Of a stretch of DNA of 39,710 nucleotides, positions 25,413 through 32,768 are shown in pieces. The notes under the pieces are model-generated. The model did not search any database. It saw only the letters and a list, made by a program, of their open reading frames with translations, and had not been told where the DNA came from. Source of the DNA: Myxococcales bacterium (GTDB lineage Bacteria; Myxococcota_A; Polyangia; Polyangiales; Polyangiaceae); NCBI GenBank assembly GCA_012514535.1, contig JAAZAA010000141.1:1-39710 (forward strand), in the 5' to 3' direction. Within the stretch, counting starts at the first letter, position 1, and every line of letters begins with the position of its first letter. Both the position numbers and the translations under genes were made by a program.

Positions 25413-27026
25413 TCAGGGATCCGCGACGCTTCGGGTGTGGGTCACCAGCTCGTCGAGTGAGAGCATGTGGGTGTCGACGGCTCCGACGTCGCGGGCCACC
25501 ACGAACCGCAGCGCCTTGCCGGCCCGCTTCTTGTCGTGACCGACGAGCCGCGCGGCATCATCGAGGGCGCCCTGGTCGAGGCGGTGGGGCAACGCGAGCT
25601 TCGCGAGCAGAGCCATGCAGCGCGCCTCCAGCTCCGCCGGGGTCTGCCCGAGGCGCCGACCGATGCGCAGGGCCGCCACGAGCCCCAAGCTCACCGCCTC
25701 GCCGTGGGTGAGCAACGTGAAGTCACCCGCCGCCTCGAGGCCGTGGCCCACCGTGTGCCCGAGGTTGAGGACCGCCCGCAGGCCGCCTTCGCGCTCGTCC
25801 CGGGCCACGACGTGCGCCTTGACCCTCACGCAGCGCTCCACCACCTCGCGCACGAGCTCGGGCTCGCGTCGGAGGATGCCTTCGCTCTCCCGCTCGAGGA
25901 GCTCGAACAGCGCCGGGTCGCCGATGAGCGCCGTCTTGACCACCTCCGCGAGCGCGCTGCCGTAGGCGCGCTGCTCCTCCGTGCGCAGGGTGGTCACGTC
26001 GCAGAGCACGCCGGCCGGCTGCCAGAAGGCGCCCACCGAGTTCTTCGCGCTGCGGAAATCCACGCCGGTCTTGCCGCCCACGGAGGCATCCACCATCGCG
26101 AGGAGCGTCGTGGGCGCGCCCACCCAGCGCACCCCGCGCATCCAGGTGGCCGCGGCGAACCCGGTCATGTCCGTCACCACGCCCCCTCCGAGGCCGACCA
26201 GCGCGCTGCCGCGATCGAGGTTGGCCTCGAAGGCGCGCGCGTAGATCTGCTCGAGCCCCCGCAGGTTCTTGTGCTGTTCGCCGGGCTCGAGCGCCACCTC
26301 GGCCACGGGGACGCCCAGGGTGTCCAGGGCCGCGCGGGCGCGCTCCCCGTAGAGCCCGCCCACCGTCGTGTCCGTGACGAGCAGGGCGCTGGAGCAACGA
26401 CCCACCAGCGGGGCCAGCCGGCTCCCGAGGCGATCGGCGCCGATCTCCACCACGTAGGAAGCCGCGCCCGCGGCCACCGCCACGGCGTCCCGCTCCCAGT
26501 GACCGAGCACCTCCTCCTGGATCCCGGAGACCTCCCGTCCCTCCGTGGACACCTGCCCGTGGCACTCGCGGTAGGCGATCTCCCTCGCCTCCAGGAGCTC
26601 GCGCACCCGCGCCTCCGCCGCCGCGCCCCGAGCCGACCCCAAGAGGGGCCGCGGCGCGCCGGAGTCCGCCTCGACGCGGCGCACGATCTCGGCGGGGCTG
26701 GCCGTGAGAGTCACGACCACCGCGGCCTCGATCGCCTCCAGGCGCACCTCCCGCTGGAGCAACGCGCCCCCCCCGAGGCTCACCACCGGGGCCTGGGAAA
26801 ACTCGTCCCGCCAGCGCTGGAGCAGCTGCGTGAGCTCCGCCCGCTCCCGAGCCCGGAAGGCGCTCTCTCCCTCGTCGGCGAAGAGGGCCGCGATGGTCTT
26901 GCCGGCGCGCTCTTCGACGCGCTGGTCCAGATCGACCCAAGGGCGGCCCGTGGCTTCCGCCACCCGCCGGGCGACGGTGGTCTTGCCCGTCGCCATGAAG
27001 CCCGTGAGGAGCAAGGGGCGCTGCAT
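25413..27026 (-). CDS. aroKB: Bifunctional shikimate kinase / 3-dehydroquinate synthase
   Basis: 537 residues combining two shikimate-pathway steps. N-terminal shikimate kinase (1 to about 170): Walker A GFMATGKT (9-16), shikimate-binding VDLDQRVE (D32/D34) and GGG (85-87). C-terminal 3-dehydroquinate synthase (about 185-537): NAD-binding LGGGVVTDMTGFAAATWMRG (279-298), GAPTTLLAMVDASVGGKTGVD, and zinc-ligand blocks NLGHTVGHGLE (421-431) and HGEAVSLG (441-448). Both halves look intact. The non-adjacent order of the reactions (step 5 enzyme plus step 2 enzyme) is a known fusion in some bacteria, mirroring the common aroK-aroB operon. Divergent from dapF. Confidence 0.95.
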   Translation of the reverse strand: MQRPLLLTGFMATGKTTVARRVAEATGRPWVDLDQRVEERAGKTIAALFADEGESAFRARERAELTQLLQRWRDEFSQAPVVSLGGGALLQREVRLEAIEAAVVVTLTASPAEIVRRVEADSGAPRPLLGSARGAAAEARVRELLEAREIAYRECHGQVSTEGREVSGIQEEVLGHWERDAVAVAAGAASYVVEIGADRLGSRLAPLVGRCSSALLVTDTTVGGLYGERARAALDTLGVPVAEVALEPGEQHKNLRGLEQIYARAFEANLDRGSALVGLGGGVVTDMTGFAAATWMRGVRWVGAPTTLLAMVDASVGGKTGVDFRSAKNSVGAFWQPAGVLCDVTTLRTEEQRAYGSALAEVVKTALIGDPALFELLERESEGILRREPELVREVVERCVRVKAHVVARDEREGGLRAVLNLGHTVGHGLEAAGDFTLLTHGEAVSLGLVAALRIGRRLGQTPAELEARCMALLAKLALPHRLDQGALDDAARLVGHDKKRAGKALRFVVARDVGAVDTHMLSLDELVTHTRSVADP

Positions 27027-27032
27027 GGGCGC

Positions 27033-27038
27033 CTTATA
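27033..27038 (-). promoter_or_regulatory. Candidate -10 box of aroKB (possible leaderless start)
   Basis: TATAAG on the minus strand ends 6 nt before the aroKB ATG (27026). If used as a -10 element, transcription would start at or next to the ATG, giving a leaderless mRNA. No convincing -35 is seen and no Shine-Dalgarno precedes the ATG. Confidence 0.35.
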
Positions 27039-27195
27039 GCGAAACCTCCGACCCTGCGCCCGCTCCAGCCCAGGGCGCGGACGGCTCCCCCTGGACCACC
27101 CCGAGCGAGGCGGCCCACGCCGACGCGGAGCGCAGGACGGACATGACGGGAACGAGGCCGCGGCCGGCGGGCTTTGCTAGGATGTGCCCCACCCC

Positions 27196-28032
27196 ATGCC
27201 ACGCGTCTCGTTCGACAAGTACCAGGGGCTCGGCAACGACTTCATCGTGCTGCGCCACGAGGACCCCGACTCCTTCCCCGTCGAGCGAGCCAAGGCGCTG
27301 TGCGACCGCCACTTCGGCGTCGGAGCCGACGGCGTCCTCCTGGTGAGCCCCCCGACGACGGCGGCGGCGCGGGCGCGCATGACCGTGCTCAACGCCGACG
27401 GATCGCGGCCCGAAATGTGCGGCAACGGGCTGCGCTGCGTCGCGCTCTTCCTCGCCCGCGAGGACGGCCCGGACGCCAGCGACTTCGTGGTGGACACGGA
27501 CGCGGGCCCCCGGAGCTGCCTCGTGGAGATGGAGGCGGAGCCAGCCGGAGGACGCGCGGCATCCGTCACCACCGGCATGGGGCGCGCGCAGCTCGACGGA
27601 GAGCTCGAGGTCCGGCACGGGGAGACCTCCGAGCGCTTCACCCGAGTCTCCATGGGCAACCCGCACGCGATCCGCTTCGGTCCGCCGGTGGATCTCGCGC
27701 GCATCGACGAGCTGGGGCCCTTCGTGTCGAGCCAGGTGCCCGGCGGGCTCAACGTCGAGTTCGCCACGCTCCAGGGGGCGGCGCGGATCGATCTGGTGGT
27801 CTGGGAGCGCGGCGTGGGGCGCACCTTGGCCTGCGGAACGGGAGCCGCGGCGACGGCGGTCGCCGCCGCCGTCGCCGGACACGCCCCCTTCGACGCGCCG
27901 ATCGCGGTGCATTTGCCGGGAGGGCCCCTCGAGATCCGGGTGAGCCGAGAGGATCTCGACGTGCAGCTCCGCGGCCCGGCGCGCTGGGTGTTCTCTGGCT
28001 GGCTCTCCCCGGAGGGCCCCGTCACCTCGTGA
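27196..28032 (+). CDS. dapF: Diaminopimelate epimerase
   Basis: 278 residues. Interconverts LL- and meso-diaminopimelate without cofactor, for lysine and peptidoglycan synthesis. The two catalytic cysteines are in MCGNGLRC (first Cys about residue 74) and ACGTGAAA (C-terminal half). Other family blocks: KYQGLGNDFIV at the start, FGVGADGVLLV, and SMGNPHAI. ATG 27196 is preferred; an in-frame GTG 12 bp upstream is possible. Its stop codon is within a short reiterated CGTGA module that also provides the start codon of the next gene. Confidence 0.96.
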   Translation: MPRVSFDKYQGLGNDFIVLRHEDPDSFPVERAKALCDRHFGVGADGVLLVSPPTTAAARARMTVLNADGSRPEMCGNGLRCVALFLAREDGPDASDFVVDTDAGPRSCLVEMEAEPAGGRAASVTTGMGRAQLDGELEVRHGETSERFTRVSMGNPHAIRFGPPVDLARIDELGPFVSSQVPGGLNVEFATLQGAARIDLVVWERGVGRTLACGTGAAATAVAAAVAGHAPFDAPIAVHLPGGPLEIRVSREDLDVQLRGPARWVFSGWLSPEGPVTS

Positions 28033-28120
28033 ACGCGCCCCCTCGTGAGTTCCGCTGCCGCGTGAGTTCAGCCGCCGCCAACGAGGCCACCGCCAACGAG
28101 GCCACCAACCGCCCGTGAGT
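28025..28120. repeat. Reiterated CGTGA modules and a 15-bp tandem duplication between dapF and the next gene
   Basis: CCTCGTGAAC (containing the dapF stop, TGA 28030-28032), CCTCGTGAGTTCCGC (28041-28055) and CGCGTGAGTTCAGCC (28059-28073) are spaced 16-17 bp apart. A perfect tandem duplication of GCCAACGAGGCCACC (28077-28091, 28092-28106) follows, then another CGTGAGT (28114-28120) whose GTG is the start of the downstream gene. Confidence 0.7.
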
Positions 28121-29923
28121 ATCCCTCCTCCCCCCACCCTCCACGTCGTCGCCGTCGTCCGCGACCGGGCGACCCACCAGCTGATCGAGCGTGTCATCGA
28201 GGGCTCCGGGGACGCGGTGACCTTCGCCCCCGATCTCGCGGAGGGCCTGGCCTGCTGCGCGTCGGAGGCGCCGGATCTGGTGCTCGTGGAGGTGGGCCTC
28301 GACGAAGGCGCGGGCCTGGCGGTGGTGCATCACATGCGGGCCCTGGCGCCGCGAGCCGCCGTCTACGCGCTGGCCACGCCGGCCCAGCTCGAGCTGGCCA
28401 CCCAGGCGGTCGCCCTGGGGAGCACGGGCGTCTTCATGCTCCCCCTCGCCGGAGACGAGCTGCTGAGCGCCCTCAGCGGCGTCCGCACCCGCATCGGTGA
28501 GCAGTGGCGCACGGACGAGCTCGAGCGCGAGGTCCAGGGGGCGCGGCTCGCCGGTGAGCTCCTCGACGCCCTGGACGCCATGGGTGAGTGCGTCGGGCGG
28601 CGCCAGGCGGCCCGAAGCGCCCTGGAGACCTTCGTCACCGCCACCCGCGCGCGGCGCGGCGCGGTGTTCCTGCGCCCCTCGGAGGCCTCCCGAGAGCTCA
28701 TGCTGACGGAGCAGATCGGCGAGTTCTCGGGCTTGCCCGGGTTCTGCGCGGAGATGGATCTGATGCGCTACGCCGCGGCCCAGGAGGGCATCGAGGTGGT
28801 GCGCCTCGCCAGCCGGACCAGCCAGCAGGGCGTGCTCCTCCTCGGAGACATCGGCGGCATCGGCTCCGCCCCCACGACGGGCTCCGGCCCCCCCCTCCCC
28901 GGAACGGCGCTCTCCGGACGAATGACGCTGGCCCGCTCGGGGCCCGTCCGCGCCGCCCTCGAGCGCGCAGCCGCCCACGCCGCGGCCCTGGTGGCCCTCG
29001 GCGCCGAGCGGGAGGCGGCCAGCCGTGGTACGATGAAAGATCCGGACTCGAGCGCCTACACGTTCGCCTACTTCGTGGACGTGGCGGGTCGGGAGATCGA
29101 CAAGGCGCGACGTCATGGCCGGCGCTTCGCGCTCGCCACCCTGACCATCGAGACGCCCGGCATCGAGAGCGCGGCGGACTCGGTCCAGCTCGCCGAGCAC
29201 GTGCTGGCGGCGGTGCGCGACACGGACGTCCTCGCCCGGGTCGACGATCGTGAATTCTACCTGCTGCTCCCGGAGACCGGCGGCATCGGCGCCCACGCCT
29301 GTCGCCGCCGGGTCATGCGTCACTTCCGCCAGGCGGCTCCCCAGGCGCAGCTGAGCATCGGGGTGTCGACCTATCCCCACGACGGCGGCGACCTGTCCGG
29401 GCTCATGCGGGTGGCGCGACACCGCGCCGACGCCTCCCGCGACTCCGTCGTGTCCCGCCTCGATCTCGCCTCCTCGAGCCTGACGGACGTCCTCGAGCGC
29501 CTGCTCGGCTACGTGATCGAGGGCACGAGCCACGGCGTGAGCCCGGAGCAGCCACGGATCCTCACGCTCCCCCGCGCGGACATCGTGCGCCTGGCGGCGG
29601 GCGCGGTGAACGAGGCGCGCCGGAGCGGCTCCGCCTGGGCGGTCACCACGGATCGACCGGGGCTGAACCTCTCCTCCGCCGTCCGTGTCGCCCTCGGGGC
29701 TCCCTCGGAGGAGGCGCGGCTGGACTGCGCCGACGCGAGCCTCGTCACGGAGGCGAGCGACATCGAGGCCTTCAGCCTCATCACGGAGCATGGGGCGTAC
29801 TCCTTGCTCGGTCGGCTGCGGGACGACGTCGTGCACGGCGTCCACACCGCCGACCCGCTGTTCTCGGACTTCTTGGTGGATCGCCTCAGCGACCTGGTCG
29901 GCACGAGGCTCTGGAGCTCATGA
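28115..29923 (+). CDS. Pseudo-receiver plus degenerate GGDEF signalling protein
   Basis: 602 residues from a GTG start. Residues 8-125 have a receiver fold, but the phosphoacceptor Asp is replaced by Glu (PDLVLVEVGL, E59) and the conserved Lys-Pro is LP (FMLPLAG). Residues about 140-300 are helical and GAF-like (ARSALETFVTATRARRGAVFL). Residues about 312-445 align in layout with a diguanylate cyclase (FVDVAGREIDKARRHGRRFALATL; LSIGVSTYP), yet the GGDEF signature reads DDREF (377-381) and the substrate-binding segment is lost, so it cannot be an ordinary cyclase. The last about 155 residues are unassigned. Its stop overlaps the next start (ATGA), so the two products are translationally coupled. 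Confidence 0.8.
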   Translation: MSIPPPPTLHVVAVVRDRATHQLIERVIEGSGDAVTFAPDLAEGLACCASEAPDLVLVEVGLDEGAGLAVVHHMRALAPRAAVYALATPAQLELATQAVALGSTGVFMLPLAGDELLSALSGVRTRIGEQWRTDELEREVQGARLAGELLDALDAMGECVGRRQAARSALETFVTATRARRGAVFLRPSEASRELMLTEQIGEFSGLPGFCAEMDLMRYAAAQEGIEVVRLASRTSQQGVLLLGDIGGIGSAPTTGSGPPLPGTALSGRMTLARSGPVRAALERAAAHAAALVALGAEREAASRGTMKDPDSSAYTFAYFVDVAGREIDKARRHGRRFALATLTIETPGIESAADSVQLAEHVLAAVRDTDVLARVDDREFYLLLPETGGIGAHACRRRVMRHFRQAAPQAQLSIGVSTYPHDGGDLSGLMRVARHRADASRDSVVSRLDLASSSLTDVLERLLGYVIEGTSHGVSPEQPRILTLPRADIVRLAAGAVNEARRSGSAWAVTTDRPGLNLSSAVRVALGAPSEEARLDCADASLVTEASDIEAFSLITEHGAYSLLGRLRDDVVHGVHTADPLFSDFLVDRLSDLVGTRLWSS

Positions 29924-31278
29924 CCCTCTCCGTGCTCATCGTCGACGCAGAGCTCGAGGTCCTCGGAGAGCTCGCCTCCGGCCTGCGGGGCCTCGGGCTC
30001 GAGGTCGCCATCGCCGACTCCCCTGCCCTGGCCCTGGAGCGCGCGCGGAGCCGACGCCCCGACGCCCTCGTCATCGAGCAGAGCTTCGCCCAGCACACGG
30101 ATCTGCTCGAGCGGCTCGCCGCCGACCGACACCTCACGACCATCCCACGCCTGCTGATGGCGGACGCTCCTTCCGACGAGACCCTGCTCGATCGGCGGGA
30201 CTGCGCCGCCCTGGCGCGGAGCCTCTACGAGCTACCGCGGGAGCGATCCGTGGCCGCCCGGGAGGGGGATTTTCGAGGGGATTTGACCCAGCTCGGCGTC
30301 GTGGACCTGCTGCAGCTCCTCAGCATGAACCGGCGCAGCGGTGCCTTGACCATCGCCACCGCGCGAGGCGCCGGGGAGGTCCGGCTGCGGGACGGGGAGA
30401 TCGTCGACGCCGTGTTCCGCCGGCAAGAGGGAGAGAAGGCGCTCTTCCGGCTCCTCGCGGAGCAGGAAGGCAGCTTCGCCTTCGCCAGCGGCAACGAAAC
30501 CGCACTGCGTCGGATCGAGGTGCCCACCAGCGCGCTCCTCCTCGAGGGCGTGCGGCAAATCGACGAGGTGCGGCAGCTGCGCGAGCAGCTCGGAGGCGCC
30601 GAGGCGGCCCTGACCACCCACGCGGATCTGCCGGGGGACGCCGCCCCCCTCGAGCAGGAAATCTTCGCGACCCTGGAGGCGCCCAAGTCCCTCGACGACC
30701 TCCTCGAGGAGCTCGGTGAGAGCGACCTGCGCATCCTCCAAGTGACCCACCGGCTCCTGGAGCGCGGCCACCTGCGTCGCCTCAGCGAGGGCGCCACCCG
30801 GGCGGAGCTCGCGGAGCCAGACCGACAGCACCTCCTCGCCGCTCTGCTCCGGCGGTTGAGCCGAGAGGGGTTCGGGGGCACCGCGCGGCTCGTGTTCGCG
30901 GGCGACGCGCGTCGTCTCGCTGCCTTGGCCCACGCGGCGGGGCGCCTCGCCGAGGCGGAGGTGCCCGCCCAGTCCTTGCCCCTGGCCCCCGTCCCTCACT
31001 CCTTCGCCACCCTGAAGCTGCCCGAGGGCGCCCGCCTGGAGCTGGTGGCGCTCCCCCTGCTCGAAGAGTTCGGGCCGCTGTGGGGGTTGTCCCTGCCCGG
31101 GAGCGCCGCCGTGGTCCAGCTCGACGGGCCAGGGTCGCCGCTGCTGGAGCACCTCACCGGGGTCCTCGGGATCCCCCTGCTGTGTGCGGCGTCCTTGCTC
31201 GGGGAAATGGACGAAGGGGACAGCCAGCAGGTGGCCGCCCTGATCCGCGGCGCCCTCGACCAGCTCGTGAGCGCCTGA
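29920..31278 (+). CDS. Pseudo-receiver plus PATAN/DUF4388 protein
   Basis: 452 residues. Residues 1-105 form a receiver-like domain whose phosphoacceptor Asp is again Glu (RPDALVIEQS, E53); the acidic pair is reduced and the conserved Lys is absent. Residues about 117-190 are a clear DUF4388/PATAN domain (FRGDLTQLGVVDLLQLLSMN ... VRLRDGEIVDAVF ... GSFAFASG). A helical region with winged-helix character (SLDDLLEELGESDLRILQVTHRLLERGHL, about 255-285) follows. The last 150 residues (ARLVFAGDARRL ... LELVALPLLEEFGPLWGL) have alternating strands and helices and may be a decayed small-GTPase-like fold; that is tentative. The start overlaps the previous stop by ATGA. Confidence 0.8.
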   Translation: MTLSVLIVDAELEVLGELASGLRGLGLEVAIADSPALALERARSRRPDALVIEQSFAQHTDLLERLAADRHLTTIPRLLMADAPSDETLLDRRDCAALARSLYELPRERSVAAREGDFRGDLTQLGVVDLLQLLSMNRRSGALTIATARGAGEVRLRDGEIVDAVFRRQEGEKALFRLLAEQEGSFAFASGNETALRRIEVPTSALLLEGVRQIDEVRQLREQLGGAEAALTTHADLPGDAAPLEQEIFATLEAPKSLDDLLEELGESDLRILQVTHRLLERGHLRRLSEGATRAELAEPDRQHLLAALLRRLSREGFGGTARLVFAGDARRLAALAHAAGRLAEAEVPAQSLPLAPVPHSFATLKLPEGARLELVALPLLEEFGPLWGLSLPGSAAVVQLDGPGSPLLEHLTGVLGIPLLCAASLLGEMDEGDSQQVAALIRGALDQLVSA

Positions 31279-31387
31279 GCCGCCGGGGCGGCGACGCGAG
31301 CCGCCGAAAACTCGCCCGCCCCGCGGACCCCATGGTAGCGGCCATGGTTCGGTACCCAGGTGGTCCCCCGCCGAGCGGCGGCAGGCC

Positions 31388-31393
31388 GGAGGA
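31388..31393 (+). promoter_or_regulatory. Strong ribosome-binding site favouring the GTG start at 31398
   Basis: GGAGGA lies 4 nt before the GTG at 31398, whereas the in-frame ATGs at 31332 and 31344 lack any Shine-Dalgarno. Confidence 0.5.
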
Positions 31394-31397
31394 ACGC

Positions 31398-32768
31398 GTG
31401 AAGGAAGAGCAGAGCACGCCAGGCTTCAGCTTTCAGCTGAGCGCGAGCGCACCCCCCGCCGAGGTCGTGAGCCAAGAACCTCGCCAGGAGGGGCTGGATC
31501 CCCTCGAGCCGAGCTGGTTCGCCCTGTCCGATCCGACCCTCGAGCTCGATCTCCCCACCCGCACCCCGGCTCCCGTGGCCTCCCTCGAACCCGCGCAGAC
31601 GCTCCCGGGCGACGCGGAGCCCGCGCAGACGCTCCCGGGCGACGCGGAGGCCGCGCAGACACTCCCGGGCGACGCGGAGCCCGCGCAGACGCCGCCGAGC
31701 GAGCAACGGGCCAGCAACGCCGACGGCGACGCGGAGCCCGCGCAGACGCCGCCGAGCGAGCAACGGGCCAGCAACGCCGACGGCGACGCGCGCCCCGGCG
31801 AGCGACCCCCGGCTCCGGCGATCAAACGCATTTCCTTCCCGCGGACGGCGACCACCGTCTTCTCCGACTCCGTCAGTCAGGCGCCCCGCGTCCGGCTCGA
31901 GTCCACCGACGACGAAACCGACGACGAGACCGACGACGACGCTCCCCTGGATCTCCCGCTCTCCGCCCCTGCCCCGAGCCGCGCCGCCCGCGCGACGAGC
32001 ACCTCGGAGCCGTGGCACCGGGTCCAGCGCTGGTCCTTGCAGGCCGCCCGCGGGACCGCTCGCCTCGCTCGCGCCGGAGGGCGCTGGGCGCTCGCCACCA
32101 CTCGAGCGACGAGCAAGCGCGCCGCGGAAGCCTGGGCCCGCCGCCAGGAGCGGAAGCCGAAGAGCTCGGAGCTCCCGGGGCCAGCGTCCGCGCGGCCGCC
32201 CGAAGCCACCCTCTCCGGGGAAGAGGTCGCGCCCATCGCCGAGGAGACCCCGCGCCCGCCGTCGGTCGTCGTCGAGCGGGTGCGCCCCGTGCTCCCGGCG
32301 CTGGCTGCCCTCGGCGCCGCGGGCGCCTGCTACGTCCTCGTGGCGAGCCTCGTCCCCACGCCGGGAAATACCGACGCGCCCGCCGAAGACGCCGCAGCGG
32401 CGGACGCCCCCGGGCTCGCGTCCCCTTCCTTGGCGAGCTCCGTTCCCAACGACATCACCGCCGCTCCCGCTCCTGCCGCCGACGTCGAGGCAGCCCAAAC
32501 GGAGCAGCTCCCGCTCCCCGAAGGGCTGAGCTGGCCCGGAAAAGGCCTGATCGAGGTGGTGACCGGGGGACGTGAGCTGATCTATGTCGATGGGGTGTTC
32601 ACGGGACGCGGACCTCTGCGCCTGATCCCCGTCGCACCCGGCAACCATGAAGTCGTCCTCCGCACCGAATCCAGCGAGCGCAAACACGTCGTCGACGTCG
32701 CCGTCGACCGGCGCACGCGGATCGCGCTCGGAGGCGGCGACGACGCGGCCCCGAAGCGGGATCGCTGA
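31398..32768 (+). CDS. Repeat-rich single-span protein with C-terminal PEGA-type domain
   Basis: 456 residues from GTG 31398 (alternatives ATG 31332 or 31344). The N-terminal cytoplasmic half is acidic and disordered, with a decapeptide repeat (EPAQTLPGDA-type, three times) and a 19-residue repeat (twice), then an acidic run (STDDETDDETDDDAPLD). A basic helical region (RGTARLARAGGRWALATTRA) precedes a TM segment (ALAALGAAGACYVLVASLV). The periplasmic part ends in a PEGA-like domain (GLIEVVTGGRELIYVDG ... GPLRLIPVAPGNHEVVLR). The architecture resembles the non-kinase half of myxobacterial PEGA kinases, so it may anchor a cytoplasmic complex to the envelope (inference). Its last 122 bp overlap the next gene. 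Confidence 0.72.
   Translation: MKEEQSTPGFSFQLSASAPPAEVVSQEPRQEGLDPLEPSWFALSDPTLELDLPTRTPAPVASLEPAQTLPGDAEPAQTLPGDAEAAQTLPGDAEPAQTPPSEQRASNADGDAEPAQTPPSEQRASNADGDARPGERPPAPAIKRISFPRTATTVFSDSVSQAPRVRLESTDDETDDETDDDAPLDLPLSAPAPSRAARATSTSEPWHRVQRWSLQAARGTARLARAGGRWALATTRATSKRAAEAWARRQERKPKSSELPGPASARPPEATLSGEEVAPIAEETPRPPSVVVERVRPVLPALAALGAAGACYVLVASLVPTPGNTDAPAEDAAAADAPGLASPSLASSVPNDITAAPAPAADVEAAQTEQLPLPEGLSWPGKGLIEVVTGGRELIYVDGVFTGRGPLRLIPVAPGNHEVVLRTESSERKHVVDVAVDRRTRIALGGGDDAAPKRDR
31591..31790. repeat. 30-bp x3 then 57-bp x2 in-frame repeats in the PEGA-type gene
   Basis: A 30-bp unit occupies 31591-31620, 31621-31650 and 31651-31680 with two base differences in all. A 57-bp unit starting with the same sequence follows at 31681-31737 and 31738-31790 (last bases diverged). 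Both lengths are multiples of three, so expansion or loss keeps the frame. Confidence 0.93.

Noticed and set aside
31279-31292. GCCGCC/GGCGGC dyad after the second pseudo-receiver gene as a terminator
   Set aside because: The loop would be 2 nt and such GC dyads are frequent by chance at this composition; it would also split a plausible operon.
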